From assembly GCA_029817715.1 (NCBI GenBank), contig JARUPY010000385.1, positions 806,001 to 870,000 on the forward strand: a DNA stretch of 64,000 nucleotides. The letters run 5' to 3'. A program made the translations under genes and the position numbers. This DNA comes from Melastoma dodecandrum (taxonomy: Eukaryota > Streptophyta > Magnoliopsida > Myrtales > Melastomataceae). Below the pieces are notes generated by a model. The model was given only the letters and a program-made list of their open reading frames with translations. It did not search any database and was not told the DNA's origin. Positions 55,205 through 63,451 of the stretch are shown here, in pieces (the first letter of the stretch is position 1; each line of letters begins with the position of its first letter).

Positions 55205-56340
55205 CAGGCGACCCGCCGGCCGGTGCGCCAGACCTCGCGGACCACCGGCACGCCCTCGGCCAGCCGGACCCGCACGAGGTCGGCCCGCAGGCCGGGGGCC
55301 AGGGCGCCGCGGTCGGTCAGGCCGGTGGCCCGGGCCGGGTTCGTCGTCACTGTGGCGAGCGCCTCCGGGAGCGTGATGGTGGGCGCCTGCTCGGGCAGCA
55401 GGAACGCCGCCATCAGCAGGCTCGCCGGCACATAGTCCGAGGACAGGATGTCGAGATGGCCGGCCTCGGCCAGCGCCAGGGCGGCGACGTTGCCGGAATG
55501 CGAGCCGCCGCGGATCAGGTTCGGCGCCCCCATCATCACGGTGAGTCCCTGCCCGTGCGCGGCCTCGGCCGCCTCCAGGGTGGTGGGGAACTCGGCGAGC
55601 CGCACGCCCTCACCGACCGCGAGTTCGACATCCGCCAGGGTGGTGTCATCGTGGCTGGCGAGGGGGATGTCCATCTCGCGGGCGAAGTGGACGAGCGCCG
55701 GGCGATTCTTGGCGTTGAGCGCCCGGCCGTCGCGAATCTTGCGCTCGGTGTTGGCGCGGATCTCGTCCATGGGCCGGCCGCCGCGGGTGGCGTAGGTGTA
55801 GTACTTCTCCATGTCGCGGAACTGCCGCTGGCCCGGGGTGTGATCCATCAGCGAGATCAGGCCGACCGGATAGCGGGCCGTGAAGGCCGCCACCGTGTCG
55901 AGGACGTCGGTGGAGGGCAGTTCGCAGCGCAGATGCGTGAAGTGCTCGGCCCGGAACAGGTCCGCGGCCCGGGCCGTGGCGATGGCGCCCGCGAGCTGGT
56001 CCAGTTCGGAGCCGAGGCCGCTGCCGTCCGGGTCGCTGCCGGCGCGCAGCGAATCGAACACCGTGGTGATGCCCGAGGCGGTGATCTGCGCGTCGTAGGC
56101 CAGCACGGCGCCGAGCGGGTGCCAGCGCACCTTCGGGCGCGGCGCGTAGTGGCTCTCGAGGTGATCGGTGTGCAGCTCGATCAGGCCGGGGATCAGGTGA
56201 TCGCCGCCGAGATCGAGGCCGCGGGCCGGTGGGCGGCCCTCGCCGAACTCGGCGATCGCCCCGTCGGAGACCGCGAGCCAGCCGCGCTGGACCCGGTCGG
56301 GCAGGACCAGGGTCGCGTTCTCGATGATGAAATCGTCCAT
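55204..56340 (-). CDS. phnM: Alpha-D-ribose 1-methylphosphonate 5-triphosphate diphosphatase PhnM
   Basis: A 378-residue metal-dependent hydrolase of the amidohydrolase fold. The metal site HTDHLESHY (residues about 57-65), SLMDHTPGQRQF and the conserved SGNVAALALA and SSDYVPASLL segments are present. PhnM removes pyrophosphate from the ribose triphosphate methylphosphonate intermediate before C-P cleavage. It lies 11 bases after phnL. Confidence 0.94.
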   Translation of the reverse strand: MDDFIIENATLVLPDRVQRGWLAVSDGAIAEFGEGRPPARGLDLGGDHLIPGLIELHTDHLESHYAPRPKVRWHPLGAVLAYDAQITASGITTVFDSLRAGSDPDGSGLGSELDQLAGAIATARAADLFRAEHFTHLRCELPSTDVLDTVAAFTARYPVGLISLMDHTPGQRQFRDMEKYYTYATRGGRPMDEIRANTERKIRDGRALNAKNRPALVHFAREMDIPLASHDDTTLADVELAVGEGVRLAEFPTTLEAAEAAHGQGLTVMMGAPNLIRGGSHSGNVAALALAEAGHLDILSSDYVPASLLMAAFLLPEQAPTITLPEALATVTTNPARATGLTDRGALAPGLRADLVRVRLAEGVPVVREVWRTGRRVA

Positions 56341-56351
56341 CGTGTCCGTCC

Positions 56352-57059
56352 TCAGGCTGCCCGGGCGCGCGGCGCGAAGTGGGTGACGTCGATCACCCGG
56401 GTCGCCACAGCATCGCGCATCTCGCTGTCGTGGAAGATGCCGAGCACGCCGGCACCGCCCTTCAGCTTCTCGCGCACGAGATCGGCCACCACGGCGCGGT
56501 TCTGCGCGTCGAGGGAGGCGGTCGGCTCGTCGAGGAGCAGCAGCGGCCGGTCGGCGATCAGGCCGCGGGCGATGTTGACCCGCTGCTGCTCGCCGCCCGA
56601 GAAGGTCGCGGGCGGCAGGCCCCAGAGCCGCTCGGGCAGGTTGAGACGCGCCAGCAGATCCTTCGCCCGGGCCCGCGCCGTCTCCGGATCGAGGCCGCCC
56701 TCGCGGCCGGCCGCCTCGACCACGTCGAGGGCCGAGACCCGCGGGATCACCCGCAGGAATTGCGACACGTAGGCGATCACCCGCGCCCGGAGCCCCAGCA
56801 CCGCCCGCGGATCGGCCCGCACCACGTCCACGATCGTGTCGCCGTCGCGGACCAGGATCGCGCCCCCGTCGCAGCGGTAATTGCCGTAGGCCATCTTGAG
56901 GAGCGAGGATTTGCCGGCTCCGGACGGGCCGCCGAGCACGACGCATTCGCCGGGCTCGACGGAAAAGCTGACATCGCCCACCACCGGCAGCACCACCCCG
57001 CCGCGCAGGTGCAGGGTGAAGCTCTTGGCGACGTCCTGGAAGGTGAGGAGCGCGGTCAT
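56352..57059 (-). CDS. phnL: C-P lyase subunit PhnL (ABC ATPase)
   Basis: A 235-residue ABC-type ATPase with Walker A GGPSGAGKSSLL (about residues 43-54), signature FSGGEQQRVNIARG, and Walker B LLLLDEPTASLD. PhnL assists the PhnI-catalysed attachment of phosphonate to the adenine ribose. It does not associate with membrane domains of its own. Its start overlaps phnK (ATGA). Confidence 0.93.
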   Translation of the reverse strand: MTALLTFQDVAKSFTLHLRGGVVLPVVGDVSFSVEPGECVVLGGPSGAGKSSLLKMAYGNYRCDGGAILVRDGDTIVDVVRADPRAVLGLRARVIAYVSQFLRVIPRVSALDVVEAAGREGGLDPETARARAKDLLARLNLPERLWGLPPATFSGGEQQRVNIARGLIADRPLLLLDEPTASLDAQNRAVVADLVREKLKGGAGVLGIFHDSEMRDAVATRVIDVTHFAPRARAA

Positions 57060-57829
57060 GCGGCGAGCACCGAGGAGACGAGGAGCTGGGTGTAGGCGTG
57101 CTCGGGATCGTCGAGCACCCGGTCGGTCAGGCCGGTCTCGATGACGCGGCCGGCCCGCATCACGGCGATCCGGTGCGAGAGCAGCCGCGCCACCGCGAGG
57201 TCGTGGGTCACGATGATCACGGCGAGGCCGAGCTCTGCCGAGAGGCGCCGGATCAGGTCGAGGAGCCGGGCCTGGACCGAGACGTCGAGGCCGGAGGTCG
57301 GCTCGTCCATCAGCACGAGGCGCGGGCCCGTGACGAGGTTGCGGGCGATCTGGAGCCGCTGGCGCATGCCGCCGGAGAACTGGCTCGGCGGGTCGTCGAC
57401 CCGGCCGGCATCGATCTCCACCCGGCCGAGCCAGTCCAGCGCCTGGGCGCGGATCCGGCCGTAATGGCGCTCGCCCAGCGCCATCAGCCGCTCGCCGACA
57501 TTGCCGCCGGCCGAGACCGCCATGCGCAGGCCGCGCGCGGCGTCCTGATGCACGAAGCCCCAGTCGGTGCGCATCAGCGCCCGGCGCGCGGCCTCGCTCA
57601 GGCCGGCGAGGTCGCGCAGCGCGCCGTCGCGCATCCGGTAGGAGACGGTCCCCGAATCCGGGGTCAGCTCGGTGGCGATGAGGGAGAGCAGCGTCGACTT
57701 GCCGGAGCCCGATTCGCCTACGATCGCCAGTACCTCGCCCGGCACGAGGTCGAACGACACGTCGGCGCAGGCGAGGCGGGTGCCGTAGCGCTTGGTCAGG
57801 CCGCGGACCTGCAGCAGGGGTTCGGTCAT
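57056..57829 (-). CDS. phnK: C-P lyase subunit PhnK (ABC ATPase)
   Basis: A 257-residue ABC ATPase with Walker A GESGSGKSTLL (residues 37-47), the PhnK-typical insert RMRDGALRDLAGLSEAARR, signature FSGGMRQRLQIARN and LVLMDEPTSGLDVS. PhnK docks on the PhnGHIJ core complex. It begins four bases inside the end of the GNAT gene, so all these genes are translationally coupled. Confidence 0.94.
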   Translation of the reverse strand: MTEPLLQVRGLTKRYGTRLACADVSFDLVPGEVLAIVGESGSGKSTLLSLIATELTPDSGTVSYRMRDGALRDLAGLSEAARRALMRTDWGFVHQDAARGLRMAVSAGGNVGERLMALGERHYGRIRAQALDWLGRVEIDAGRVDDPPSQFSGGMRQRLQIARNLVTGPRLVLMDEPTSGLDVSVQARLLDLIRRLSAELGLAVIIVTHDLAVARLLSHRIAVMRAGRVIETGLTDRVLDDPEHAYTQLLVSSVLAA

Positions 57830-58302
57830 CGGGTCACCTCATCGGCGCCGGGCAGAAAGGGGGGATCGAGGCGGAAGCTGTAGCCGTAGCGCTCGAAGCC
57901 GAGGCGCTCGTAGAAGACATGCGCCGGCTTGGCGTCGACGTTCGACGACAGAGCGAGCTTGTAGCAGCCCCGCGCCTGGGCGAGGCGGAAGGCCTCGTGC
58001 ATCATCGCCCGGCCGAGGCCGCCGCCGCGATGCACGGACGCGACCACGACGCTCTCGACCAGCGCCGAGGGCCTGCCCCAATGGGCGATGTTGTCGAGGA
58101 TGACGAGGCAGAAGGTGCCGACGATCGCGCCCTCGACCTCGGCCACGTAGAGCCCGTAATCGGGATAGGCCGCTTCGAGCCGGTCGAGGAGCGCCTCGGC
58201 CCGCTCCAGGGTCGCCACCCGCCCGCTGTTCAGCTCGGCGTAGAGGTCGAGGACGGCCGGTAGGTCGGGCTGCCCGGCCCGGCGGACCGTGAGACCCGTC
58301 AT
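57826..58302 (-). CDS. GNAT acetyltransferase inside the phn operon, PhnO-like
   Basis: A 158-residue N-acetyltransferase: LTVRRAGQPDLPAVLDLYAEL, the acetyl-CoA loop VHRGGGLGRAMMHEA (about residues 91-105) and the final YERLGFERYGYSFRL. It lies between phnJ and phnK and overlaps both by four bases. PhnO of enteric bacteria acetylates aminoalkylphosphonates, and its place here suggests a similar role. The sequence itself shows only a generic GNAT fold. Confidence 0.75.
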   Translation of the reverse strand: MTGLTVRRAGQPDLPAVLDLYAELNSGRVATLERAEALLDRLEAAYPDYGLYVAEVEGAIVGTFCLVILDNIAHWGRPSALVESVVVASVHRGGGLGRAMMHEAFRLAQARGCYKLALSSNVDAKPAHVFYERLGFERYGYSFRLDPPFLPGADEVTR

Positions 58303-59432
58303 ATCGCGTCTCCCGTGCCGACATGGCCGTCCGCGCGGCGCCCCTCGCAATGGTCGGTGTCCGAGCAGACGAACATCCGCCGGCCGGCATCGTCGAGCAG
58401 CACCTCGTCGAGATAGACGCCCTCGGCCCCGCAGAGCGCGCAGGGGTGGGTGAATTCCTGCACCCGGAACGGATGGTCCTCGAAGTCGAGGCTGCGCACG
58501 CGCGTATAGGGCGGCACCGCGTAGATCCGCCGCTCGCGCCCCGCGCCGAAGAGCTGGAGGGCGGGGCAATCGTCCATCTTGGGGTTGTCGAATTTCGGCG
58601 TCGGCGACGGGTCCATCACGTAGCGGCCGGCGACCTCCACCGGGTAGGCGTAGGTGGTGGCGATGTGGCCGTGGCGGCTGATGTCCTCGTAGAGCTTCAC
58701 GTGCATGGCGCCGTACTCGGCGAGCGCGTGGAGCTGGCGCGTCTCGGTCTCGCGGGGTTCGAGGTAGCGCAGGGGTTCGGGGATCGGCACCTGATAGACC
58801 AGGGTCTGGCCCTCGGTGAGCGGGGTCTCGGGGATGCGGTGGCGGGTCTGGATCACCGTCGCCTCCGCGGTGCGGGTGGTGGTGGCGACCCCGGAGGTCT
58901 TGGCGAAGAAGCGGCGGATCGAGACCGCGTTGGTGGTGTCGTCGGCGCCCTGGTCGATGACCTTGAGCACGTCCGACCGGCCGAGGATCGCGGCGGTGAC
59001 CTGCACGCCGCCGGTGCCCCAGCCGTAGGGCATCGGCATCTCGCGGGAGGCGAAGGGCACCTGATAGCCCGGCACCGCGATCCCCTTGAGGATCGCCCGG
59101 CGGATCATCCGCTTCGTGCCCTCGTCGAGATAGGCGAAGTTGTAGCCGGGGGGGCACATGTCGTCCGCTCCGCCGCGCACTGCCCCGTCGGTTACGGCCG
59201 CGCGAGGCCCCCTTTCCCGGACGGGAGAGGGTTGGGGTAAGGGACGAGAGGCTTCTGAATCGGGCACGGCGTCGACACGCTCTGAAGGATCAGCCTCTGC
59301 CGGAGAGGCCGCATCCCTCACCCTGTCCCTCTCCCGCACGGGAGAGGGGACCCGCGCCTCATCCGGCAGGCGACCTGGCGGCTGGGGCGAAATAGAGCCA
59401 GATTGGAGAGGAGACATCATTGTCGCGCTCAT
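58299..59432 (-). CDS. phnJ: C-P lyase PhnJ, with a repeat-derived segment near the N-terminus
   Basis: PhnJ breaks the carbon-phosphorus bond by radical SAM chemistry. The conserved body starts at residue 96 (YNFAYLDEGTKRMIRRA, PFASREMPMPYGWG). The cluster cysteines are in CALCGAEG and CSDTDHC near the end. The frame opens with an ATG at 59432, four bases inside phnI. It therefore carries about 91 extra N-terminal residues compared with usual PhnJ (about 290). Residues about 28-75 are encoded by an inverted repeat (59208-59349). An alternative start is the ATG at 59159, with GGAG nine bases upstream, giving a normal-length protein. Confidence 0.88.
   Translation of the reverse strand: MSATMMSPLQSGSISPQPPGRLPDEARVPSPVRERDRVRDAASPAEADPSERVDAVPDSEASRPLPQPSPVRERGPRAAVTDGAVRGGADDMCPPGYNFAYLDEGTKRMIRRAILKGIAVPGYQVPFASREMPMPYGWGTGGVQVTAAILGRSDVLKVIDQGADDTTNAVSIRRFFAKTSGVATTTRTAEATVIQTRHRIPETPLTEGQTLVYQVPIPEPLRYLEPRETETRQLHALAEYGAMHVKLYEDISRHGHIATTYAYPVEVAGRYVMDPSPTPKFDNPKMDDCPALQLFGAGRERRIYAVPPYTRVRSLDFEDHPFRVQEFTHPCALCGAEGVYLDEVLLDDAGRRMFVCSDTDHCEGRRADGHVGTGDAI
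59208..59349. repeat. Inverted-repeat element (family D) inside the phnJ 5' region
   Basis: The arm at 59208-59243 (CCCCCTTTCCCGGACGGGAG and following) pairs with the arm at 59315-59349 (ending CCCGCACGGGAGAGGGG). Similar CCCTCTCCCGCACGGGAG elements are common intergenic repeats in Methylobacterium and relatives. Here the element is open in the phnJ frame. Confidence 0.75.
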
Positions 59433-60535
59433 TCCGCGGCCTCCTGCATCTCGACGGATTCGGACCTGTGCTCGAACTCGGTGCGTAGCCGGCGAACCAG
59501 TTCCAGCTCCGCCTGGAAGTCGACGTAGTGGGGCAGCTTCAGGTGCTCGACGAAGCCGGTCGCCTGGAGGCTGTCGCAATGGGCCAGGACGAACTCCTGG
59601 TCCTGGGCCGGGCTCGCCACCGGCTCGCCGAGTTCCTCCGCGCGGAGCGCCCGGTCGACCAGCGCCATCGCCATGGCCTTGCGCTCGCTCTGCCCGAAGC
59701 TCAGCCCGTAACCCCGGGTGAATTGCGGCGGCGCCGCCCCCGAACCCTTGAACTGGTTGACCATCTGGCACTCGGTGAGCCGCACCCGGCCGAGCGGCAC
59801 CGCGAAGCCCAGTTCCTCGGGCACGAACTCCACCGCCACCTCCCCGACCCGGATCTCGCCCACGAACGGGTGCGTCCGTCCGTAGCCGCGCTGGGTCGAG
59901 TAGCCGAGGCTCAGGATGAAGCCCTCGTCGCCCCGCGCGAGCGCCTGGAGGCGCAGGGCCCGGTCGGCGGGGTAATCGACCGGCTCGCGGGTGAGGTCGC
60001 CCACGGGAGCGCCCTCGTCCGGCGGCGAGACCTCGATCAGCCCGTCCTGGGCGAGCAGATCGGTGACCCGCGCGCAGGATGCGGCATCGGCGCGGGGCTC
60101 GGCCTCGGCGGCAGGCTCAATCTCGGTTTCGGCGGCGAGCGCGAAATCGATCAGCCGGTGTGTGTAGTCGAAGGTCGGCCCCAGCACCTGCCCGCCCGGC
60201 AAATCCTTGAAGGTCGCCGAGACCCGGCGGGCCACCGTCATGGCGCCGGTCTCCAGCGGCACGGAGGCGCCGAAGCGCGGCAGCGTCGTCCGGTAGGCGC
60301 GGACCAGGAACACCGCCTCGACCACGTCGCCGCGCGCCTGCTTGAGGGCGAGCGCCGCGAGATCGGGATCGTAGAGGGAGCCCTCGGTCATCACCCGGTC
60401 GACCAGCAGCGCCATCTGCTCGCGGATCTGCGCCACGGACAGCGCCGGCACGGCGGTGTCGCCCCGGCGCGCCTCGGCGAGGAGCCGGTGGGCGTTGTCG
60501 ATGGCGGCCTCGCCGCCCTTCACGGCCACGTACAT
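59429..60535 (-). CDS. phnI: C-P lyase core subunit PhnI
   Basis: A 368-residue protein. MYVAVKGGEAAIDNAHRLL, the central GGQVLGPTFDYTHRLIDFAL and the later REPVDYPADRALRLQALARGDEG are the PhnI pattern. With PhnL it displaces adenine from ATP with phosphonate. The start ATG at 60535 is three bases after phnH. The stop overlaps the phnJ ATG. Confidence 0.94.
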   Translation of the reverse strand: MYVAVKGGEAAIDNAHRLLAEARRGDTAVPALSVAQIREQMALLVDRVMTEGSLYDPDLAALALKQARGDVVEAVFLVRAYRTTLPRFGASVPLETGAMTVARRVSATFKDLPGGQVLGPTFDYTHRLIDFALAAETEIEPAAEAEPRADAASCARVTDLLAQDGLIEVSPPDEGAPVGDLTREPVDYPADRALRLQALARGDEGFILSLGYSTQRGYGRTHPFVGEIRVGEVAVEFVPEELGFAVPLGRVRLTECQMVNQFKGSGAAPPQFTRGYGLSFGQSERKAMAMALVDRALRAEELGEPVASPAQDQEFVLAHCDSLQATGFVEHLKLPHYVDFQAELELVRRLRTEFEHRSESVEMQEAAE

Positions 60536-60538
60536 GGG

Positions 60539-61126
60539 TCAGCCCTCCGTGACGGCGGTGGAGCGCGGCAGCCCGGCGGCGCGGCCGGGGGCGGTCAGGA
60601 TCAAGTCGACGCCGAGGGGGAAGCCCGCGCGGTTCTCGGCGAGCTGGGCGACGAAGTCCTCCGGCAGCGGTGCCAGCGCGACGCGGGCAGCGCCGCGGAT
60701 GCCGGGCCCGGTGAGGCTCAGCCCCTCCCCCGCGGTGATCGTTTCCAGGGCGAACACCAGGGTGGTGGAGGTGTCGGGATAGGCCGGCGTCCCCGGGGCG
60801 AAGGTGCCGAGGGGCGGGCAGCGGGCCGGATCGCTGATCAGCGCGAAGGCGGCTCCGGCCGGATCCTCCGTGAGCGGCGCGCCGGTATGAAAGCGCAGGT
60901 AGGTCGCGACCGCGGGGGCCTCGGTCAGTGCGGCATCGAGCCAGACCGGCGTGTCGGCATCGGTCAGCGCCAGGGCGACGGCGGCGAGTTCCGGCGTCAG
61001 CGGCGCGGGCGGCGCGAGGCCGGGGGCGAGCGGCCGCGGCTGCCCGGGCCGGGCGAGCGCGTCCATCACGGCGCGGAACGCCGCCTGCGCGTCGTGGACC
61101 GGGTCGGCGAAGCCGGGTGCGAGCAT
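60539..61126 (-). CDS. phnH: C-P lyase core subunit PhnH
   Basis: A 195-residue subunit of the PhnGHIJ complex: FADPVHDAQAAFRAVMDALARPG at the N-terminus, then TPVWLDAALTEA and FPLGVDLILT near the end. GGAGG precedes the ATG at 61126, and the gene starts two bases after phnG. Confidence 0.93.
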   Translation of the reverse strand: MLAPGFADPVHDAQAAFRAVMDALARPGQPRPLAPGLAPPAPLTPELAAVALALTDADTPVWLDAALTEAPAVATYLRFHTGAPLTEDPAGAAFALISDPARCPPLGTFAPGTPAYPDTSTTLVFALETITAGEGLSLTGPGIRGAARVALAPLPEDFVAQLAENRAGFPLGVDLILTAPGRAAGLPRSTAVTEG

Positions 61127-61128
61127 GC

Positions 61129-61590
61129 TCAATCCTCCCCGCGGGCGAGGGTCAGGAAATCGACCCGGGTGGCGGCGGTGCGCCGCGCCGCCTGCTGCCG
61201 GGAGGCTTCCATCCGCCGCGCCGCAGGTTCGAGGGCCGCCTCGACGCCGCCGCGCCGGGCCGGATCCTGCCAGAGGGCGTCGAGGATCGCGGCGAGGCGC
61301 GCCTTCGTCCGGTCGCGGCCGAGGTGGTAGGCGAAGCCGATCGGCCCCTCGGCGAGGCGGATGGCGGACCGGGTCACGCTGACTTCGCCGAGGTTGAACG
61401 GACGCCCGTCGCCGCCGATCCGGCCGGTGGCCATCACGAGGCCGATCTCCGGCGGCCGCAGATCCTCGGCCCCTGGGACCTCGAGCGTCGCCACGGCGGC
61501 CGCGAGGTCGTCGCGTCCGGCATCGGCGCAGAGCGCCATCATCGCCTGTCGCGCGGCGATCTCGCCGTGCGCCCCGGGGCTCGTCGTCAT
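61129..61590 (-). CDS. phnG: C-P lyase core subunit PhnG
   Basis: A 153-residue subunit: RQAMMALCADAGRDDLAAA, PPEIGLVMATGRIGGDGRPFNLGEVSVTRSAIR (in two pieces) and AYHLGRDRTKARLAAILDAL are the PhnG signature, equivalent to its role as the first core subunit. AGAGGG precedes the ATG at 61590. It is the first gene of the phnG-N operon, and faces phnF. Confidence 0.93.
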   Translation of the reverse strand: MTTSPGAHGEIAARQAMMALCADAGRDDLAAAVATLEVPGAEDLRPPEIGLVMATGRIGGDGRPFNLGEVSVTRSAIRLAEGPIGFAYHLGRDRTKARLAAILDALWQDPARRGGVEAALEPAARRMEASRQQAARRTAATRVDFLTLARGED

Positions 61591-61611
61591 CGCGAATCCC
61601 TCTGCACCGAA

Positions 61612-61633
61612 GTTGTCTAATCGTGTAGACAAC
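61612..61633. promoter_or_regulatory. Palindromic PhnF operator between phnG and phnF
   Basis: A perfect inverted repeat GTTGTCTA-N6-TAGACAAC lies 21 bases upstream of phnG and 36 bases upstream of phnF. GntR-family PhnF regulators bind short palindromes of this kind. It probably covers both promoters. Confidence 0.75.
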
Positions 61634-61669
61634 TGGCGTACCGGCCGCAAATGAAGTTTGGATGACAGG

Positions 61670-62413
61670 ATGGATGCAGAGGCACAGGCGCCCGGCCTCG
61701 TCCGGGGCGAAGGGCTGACGGCGTGGCGGCAGATCGCCGACGCGCTCACGGCCGACATCGCGACGGGCCTCTACACGGCGGGGCAACGACTCCCGACCGA
61801 ATCCGCCCTGGCAGCGCGCTTCGCGGTGAACCGGCACACCGTCCGCCGGGCGCTCGCCGCCCTGGCCGAGGGCGGCCTCGTGCGCGCCAGCCAGGGCCGG
61901 GGCACCTTCGTGGAGGAGGCACCCCTCGCCTACCCGATCGGGCCGCGCACCCGATTCTCGGAGATCGTCGCCGGGGCCGGGCGGGAGGCCTGGGGCGAGT
62001 TGCTCGCCGCCGCCACGGTTTCGGCCGCGCCCGAGCAGGCGACGGCGCTCGGGCTGGCGCCCGGCACGCCGGTGCTGGAACTGCTGACCGTTCACCGGGC
62101 CGACGACGCGCCGCTTTCCACCGCGCTGACCTGGCTGCCGCTGCCGCGCTTCGCCGGCTTCGCCGAGGCCTATGCCGAGCGCGGCTCGATCACCCGGGCG
62201 CTCGCGGCCTGCGGCATCCACGACTACACCCGCCTCTCGACGCGCATCCGCGCCCGCCCGGCCGACGCCCAGGAGGCGGGGCGGCTCGACATCGCGCCGG
62301 GGCGGGTCGTGCTGGTGGTGTCGAGCGTCAACATCGACCCCGCGGGCGTGCCGATCCAGGCGAACCGCACCCTGTTCGCCGCCGACCGGGTGGAGCTGGT
62401 GATCGGCGGCTGA
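61670..62413 (+). CDS. phnF: GntR-family phosphonate regulator PhnF
   Basis: A 247-residue repressor. The winged helix (AWRQIADALTADIATGLYTAGQRLPTESALAARF, then RHTVRRALAALAEGGLV, about residues 18-75) is followed by the UTRA effector domain (about 95-235). HutC/UTRA regulators next to phn genes usually respond to phosphonate or phosphate metabolites. The ATG at 61670 is preferred over a TTG at 61658. It diverges from phnG across the operator described. Confidence 0.88.
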   Translation: MDAEAQAPGLVRGEGLTAWRQIADALTADIATGLYTAGQRLPTESALAARFAVNRHTVRRALAALAEGGLVRASQGRGTFVEEAPLAYPIGPRTRFSEIVAGAGREAWGELLAAATVSAAPEQATALGLAPGTPVLELLTVHRADDAPLSTALTWLPLPRFAGFAEAYAERGSITRALAACGIHDYTRLSTRIRARPADAQEAGRLDIAPGRVVLVVSSVNIDPAGVPIQANRTLFAADRVELVIGG

Positions 62414-62437
62414 GGCTGCGGCGGCCGCCCTATCCCA

Positions 62438-62548
62438 CCCCCTCATCCTGAAGTGCCGGAGTGCAGCGAAGGCCTCGAAGGAAGCCTCCAGCGATCGCAG
62501 CGGCGTCTTGAGGGCTCCTTCGAGGCGGCTGCGCCGCTCCTCAGGACG
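62438..62548. repeat. Palindromic repeat family C, copy 2, between phnF and phnE2
   Basis: CCCCCTCATCCTGAAGTGCC, GAAGGCCTCGAAGGAAGCC on one side; GGCTCCTTCGAGGCGGCTGC, CCGCTCCTCAGGACG on the other. It lies between the convergent phnF and phnE2 stops, where it could act as a two-way terminator. The matching copy is at 54491-54608. Confidence 0.75.
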
Positions 62549-62584
62549 CGGTCGCGGGTTGGAGGCGATCTCGGCCGGCCCCCC

Positions 62585-63451
62585 TCAGCGCGCCGCCGGC
62601 CCGATCAGCCCCCGGCGCAGCCAGGTCGAGACCCAGTCGATCGCCGCCACGGTGACGAGGATCATCAGCCCCAGGAAGGCGACCTGCTTCAGTTCCAGCA
62701 CGCGGATCAGCTCGGTGAGGTACTGGCCTATGCCGCCCGCCCCGACGATGCCGATGATCGTGGCCGAGCGGGTGTTCGATTCGAAGAAGTACAGCACCTG
62801 GCTCGCCAGCACCGGCAGCACGCTCGGGATCAGGCCGAAGCGGATCCGGTGGAGCGACGAACCGCCCGAGGCGACGACACCCTCGCCGGCGCGGCGGTCG
62901 CAGGTCTCGATCGCCTCCGAGAACAGCTTGCCGAGCGCCCCGAAATCCGAGCACGCGATGGCGAGCGCCCCCGCGAAGGGGCCCAGCCCCACGACGTTGA
63001 TCCAGATCAGCGCCCAGATCAGCACGTCGACCGAGCGCATCACGTCGAGGCCGCGGCGGACCGCGAAGCGCGCGAACGGGTTGGGCACAACGTTCCGGGC
63101 GGCCAGGAACGCCACCGGGAAGGCCAGGGTCGCCGCCGTGAGCGTGCCGAGGAACGCGATGCCCAGGGTCTCGCAGAGGGCGTGCAGGAAGGTCCAGAAC
63201 TGGCCCTCCGGCGATGGCGGCAGCATCAGCACCGCGAAGGAGCCGAGCCGCCCGAGCCCGTGGAGGATCCGCGCCACGGACATGTCGAGGCGCCAGCATG
63301 CCAGGGCGGTGAGCGCCACCAGGGCGCCGAGCCCGAGGACCAGCCGCGCCCGCGCCGCCCAGTCGGTGCGGAACTGCGCCGGGTAGCGGGCGCGCAGCCG
63401 GTCGAGATCGGCCCGAGCCGCTGTCCGCAAGGCTTCGGGACGCGGGCTCAT
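62585..63451 (-). CDS. phnE: Phosphonate ABC transporter permease PhnE (second)
   Basis: A 288-residue inner-membrane permease. The binding-protein-dependent transport fold shows about six helices, the EAA-like loop GALGKLFSEAIETCD and VGAGGIGQYL. It is the second of two adjacent PhnE permeases, overlapping the first by four bases (ATGA). It would import phosphonate with PhnC and PhnD, which should lie just outside the window. Confidence 0.92.
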   Translation of the reverse strand: MSPRPEALRTAARADLDRLRARYPAQFRTDWAARARLVLGLGALVALTALACWRLDMSVARILHGLGRLGSFAVLMLPPSPEGQFWTFLHALCETLGIAFLGTLTAATLAFPVAFLAARNVVPNPFARFAVRRGLDVMRSVDVLIWALIWINVVGLGPFAGALAIACSDFGALGKLFSEAIETCDRRAGEGVVASGGSSLHRIRFGLIPSVLPVLASQVLYFFESNTRSATIIGIVGAGGIGQYLTELIRVLELKQVAFLGLMILVTVAAIDWVSTWLRRGLIGPAAR

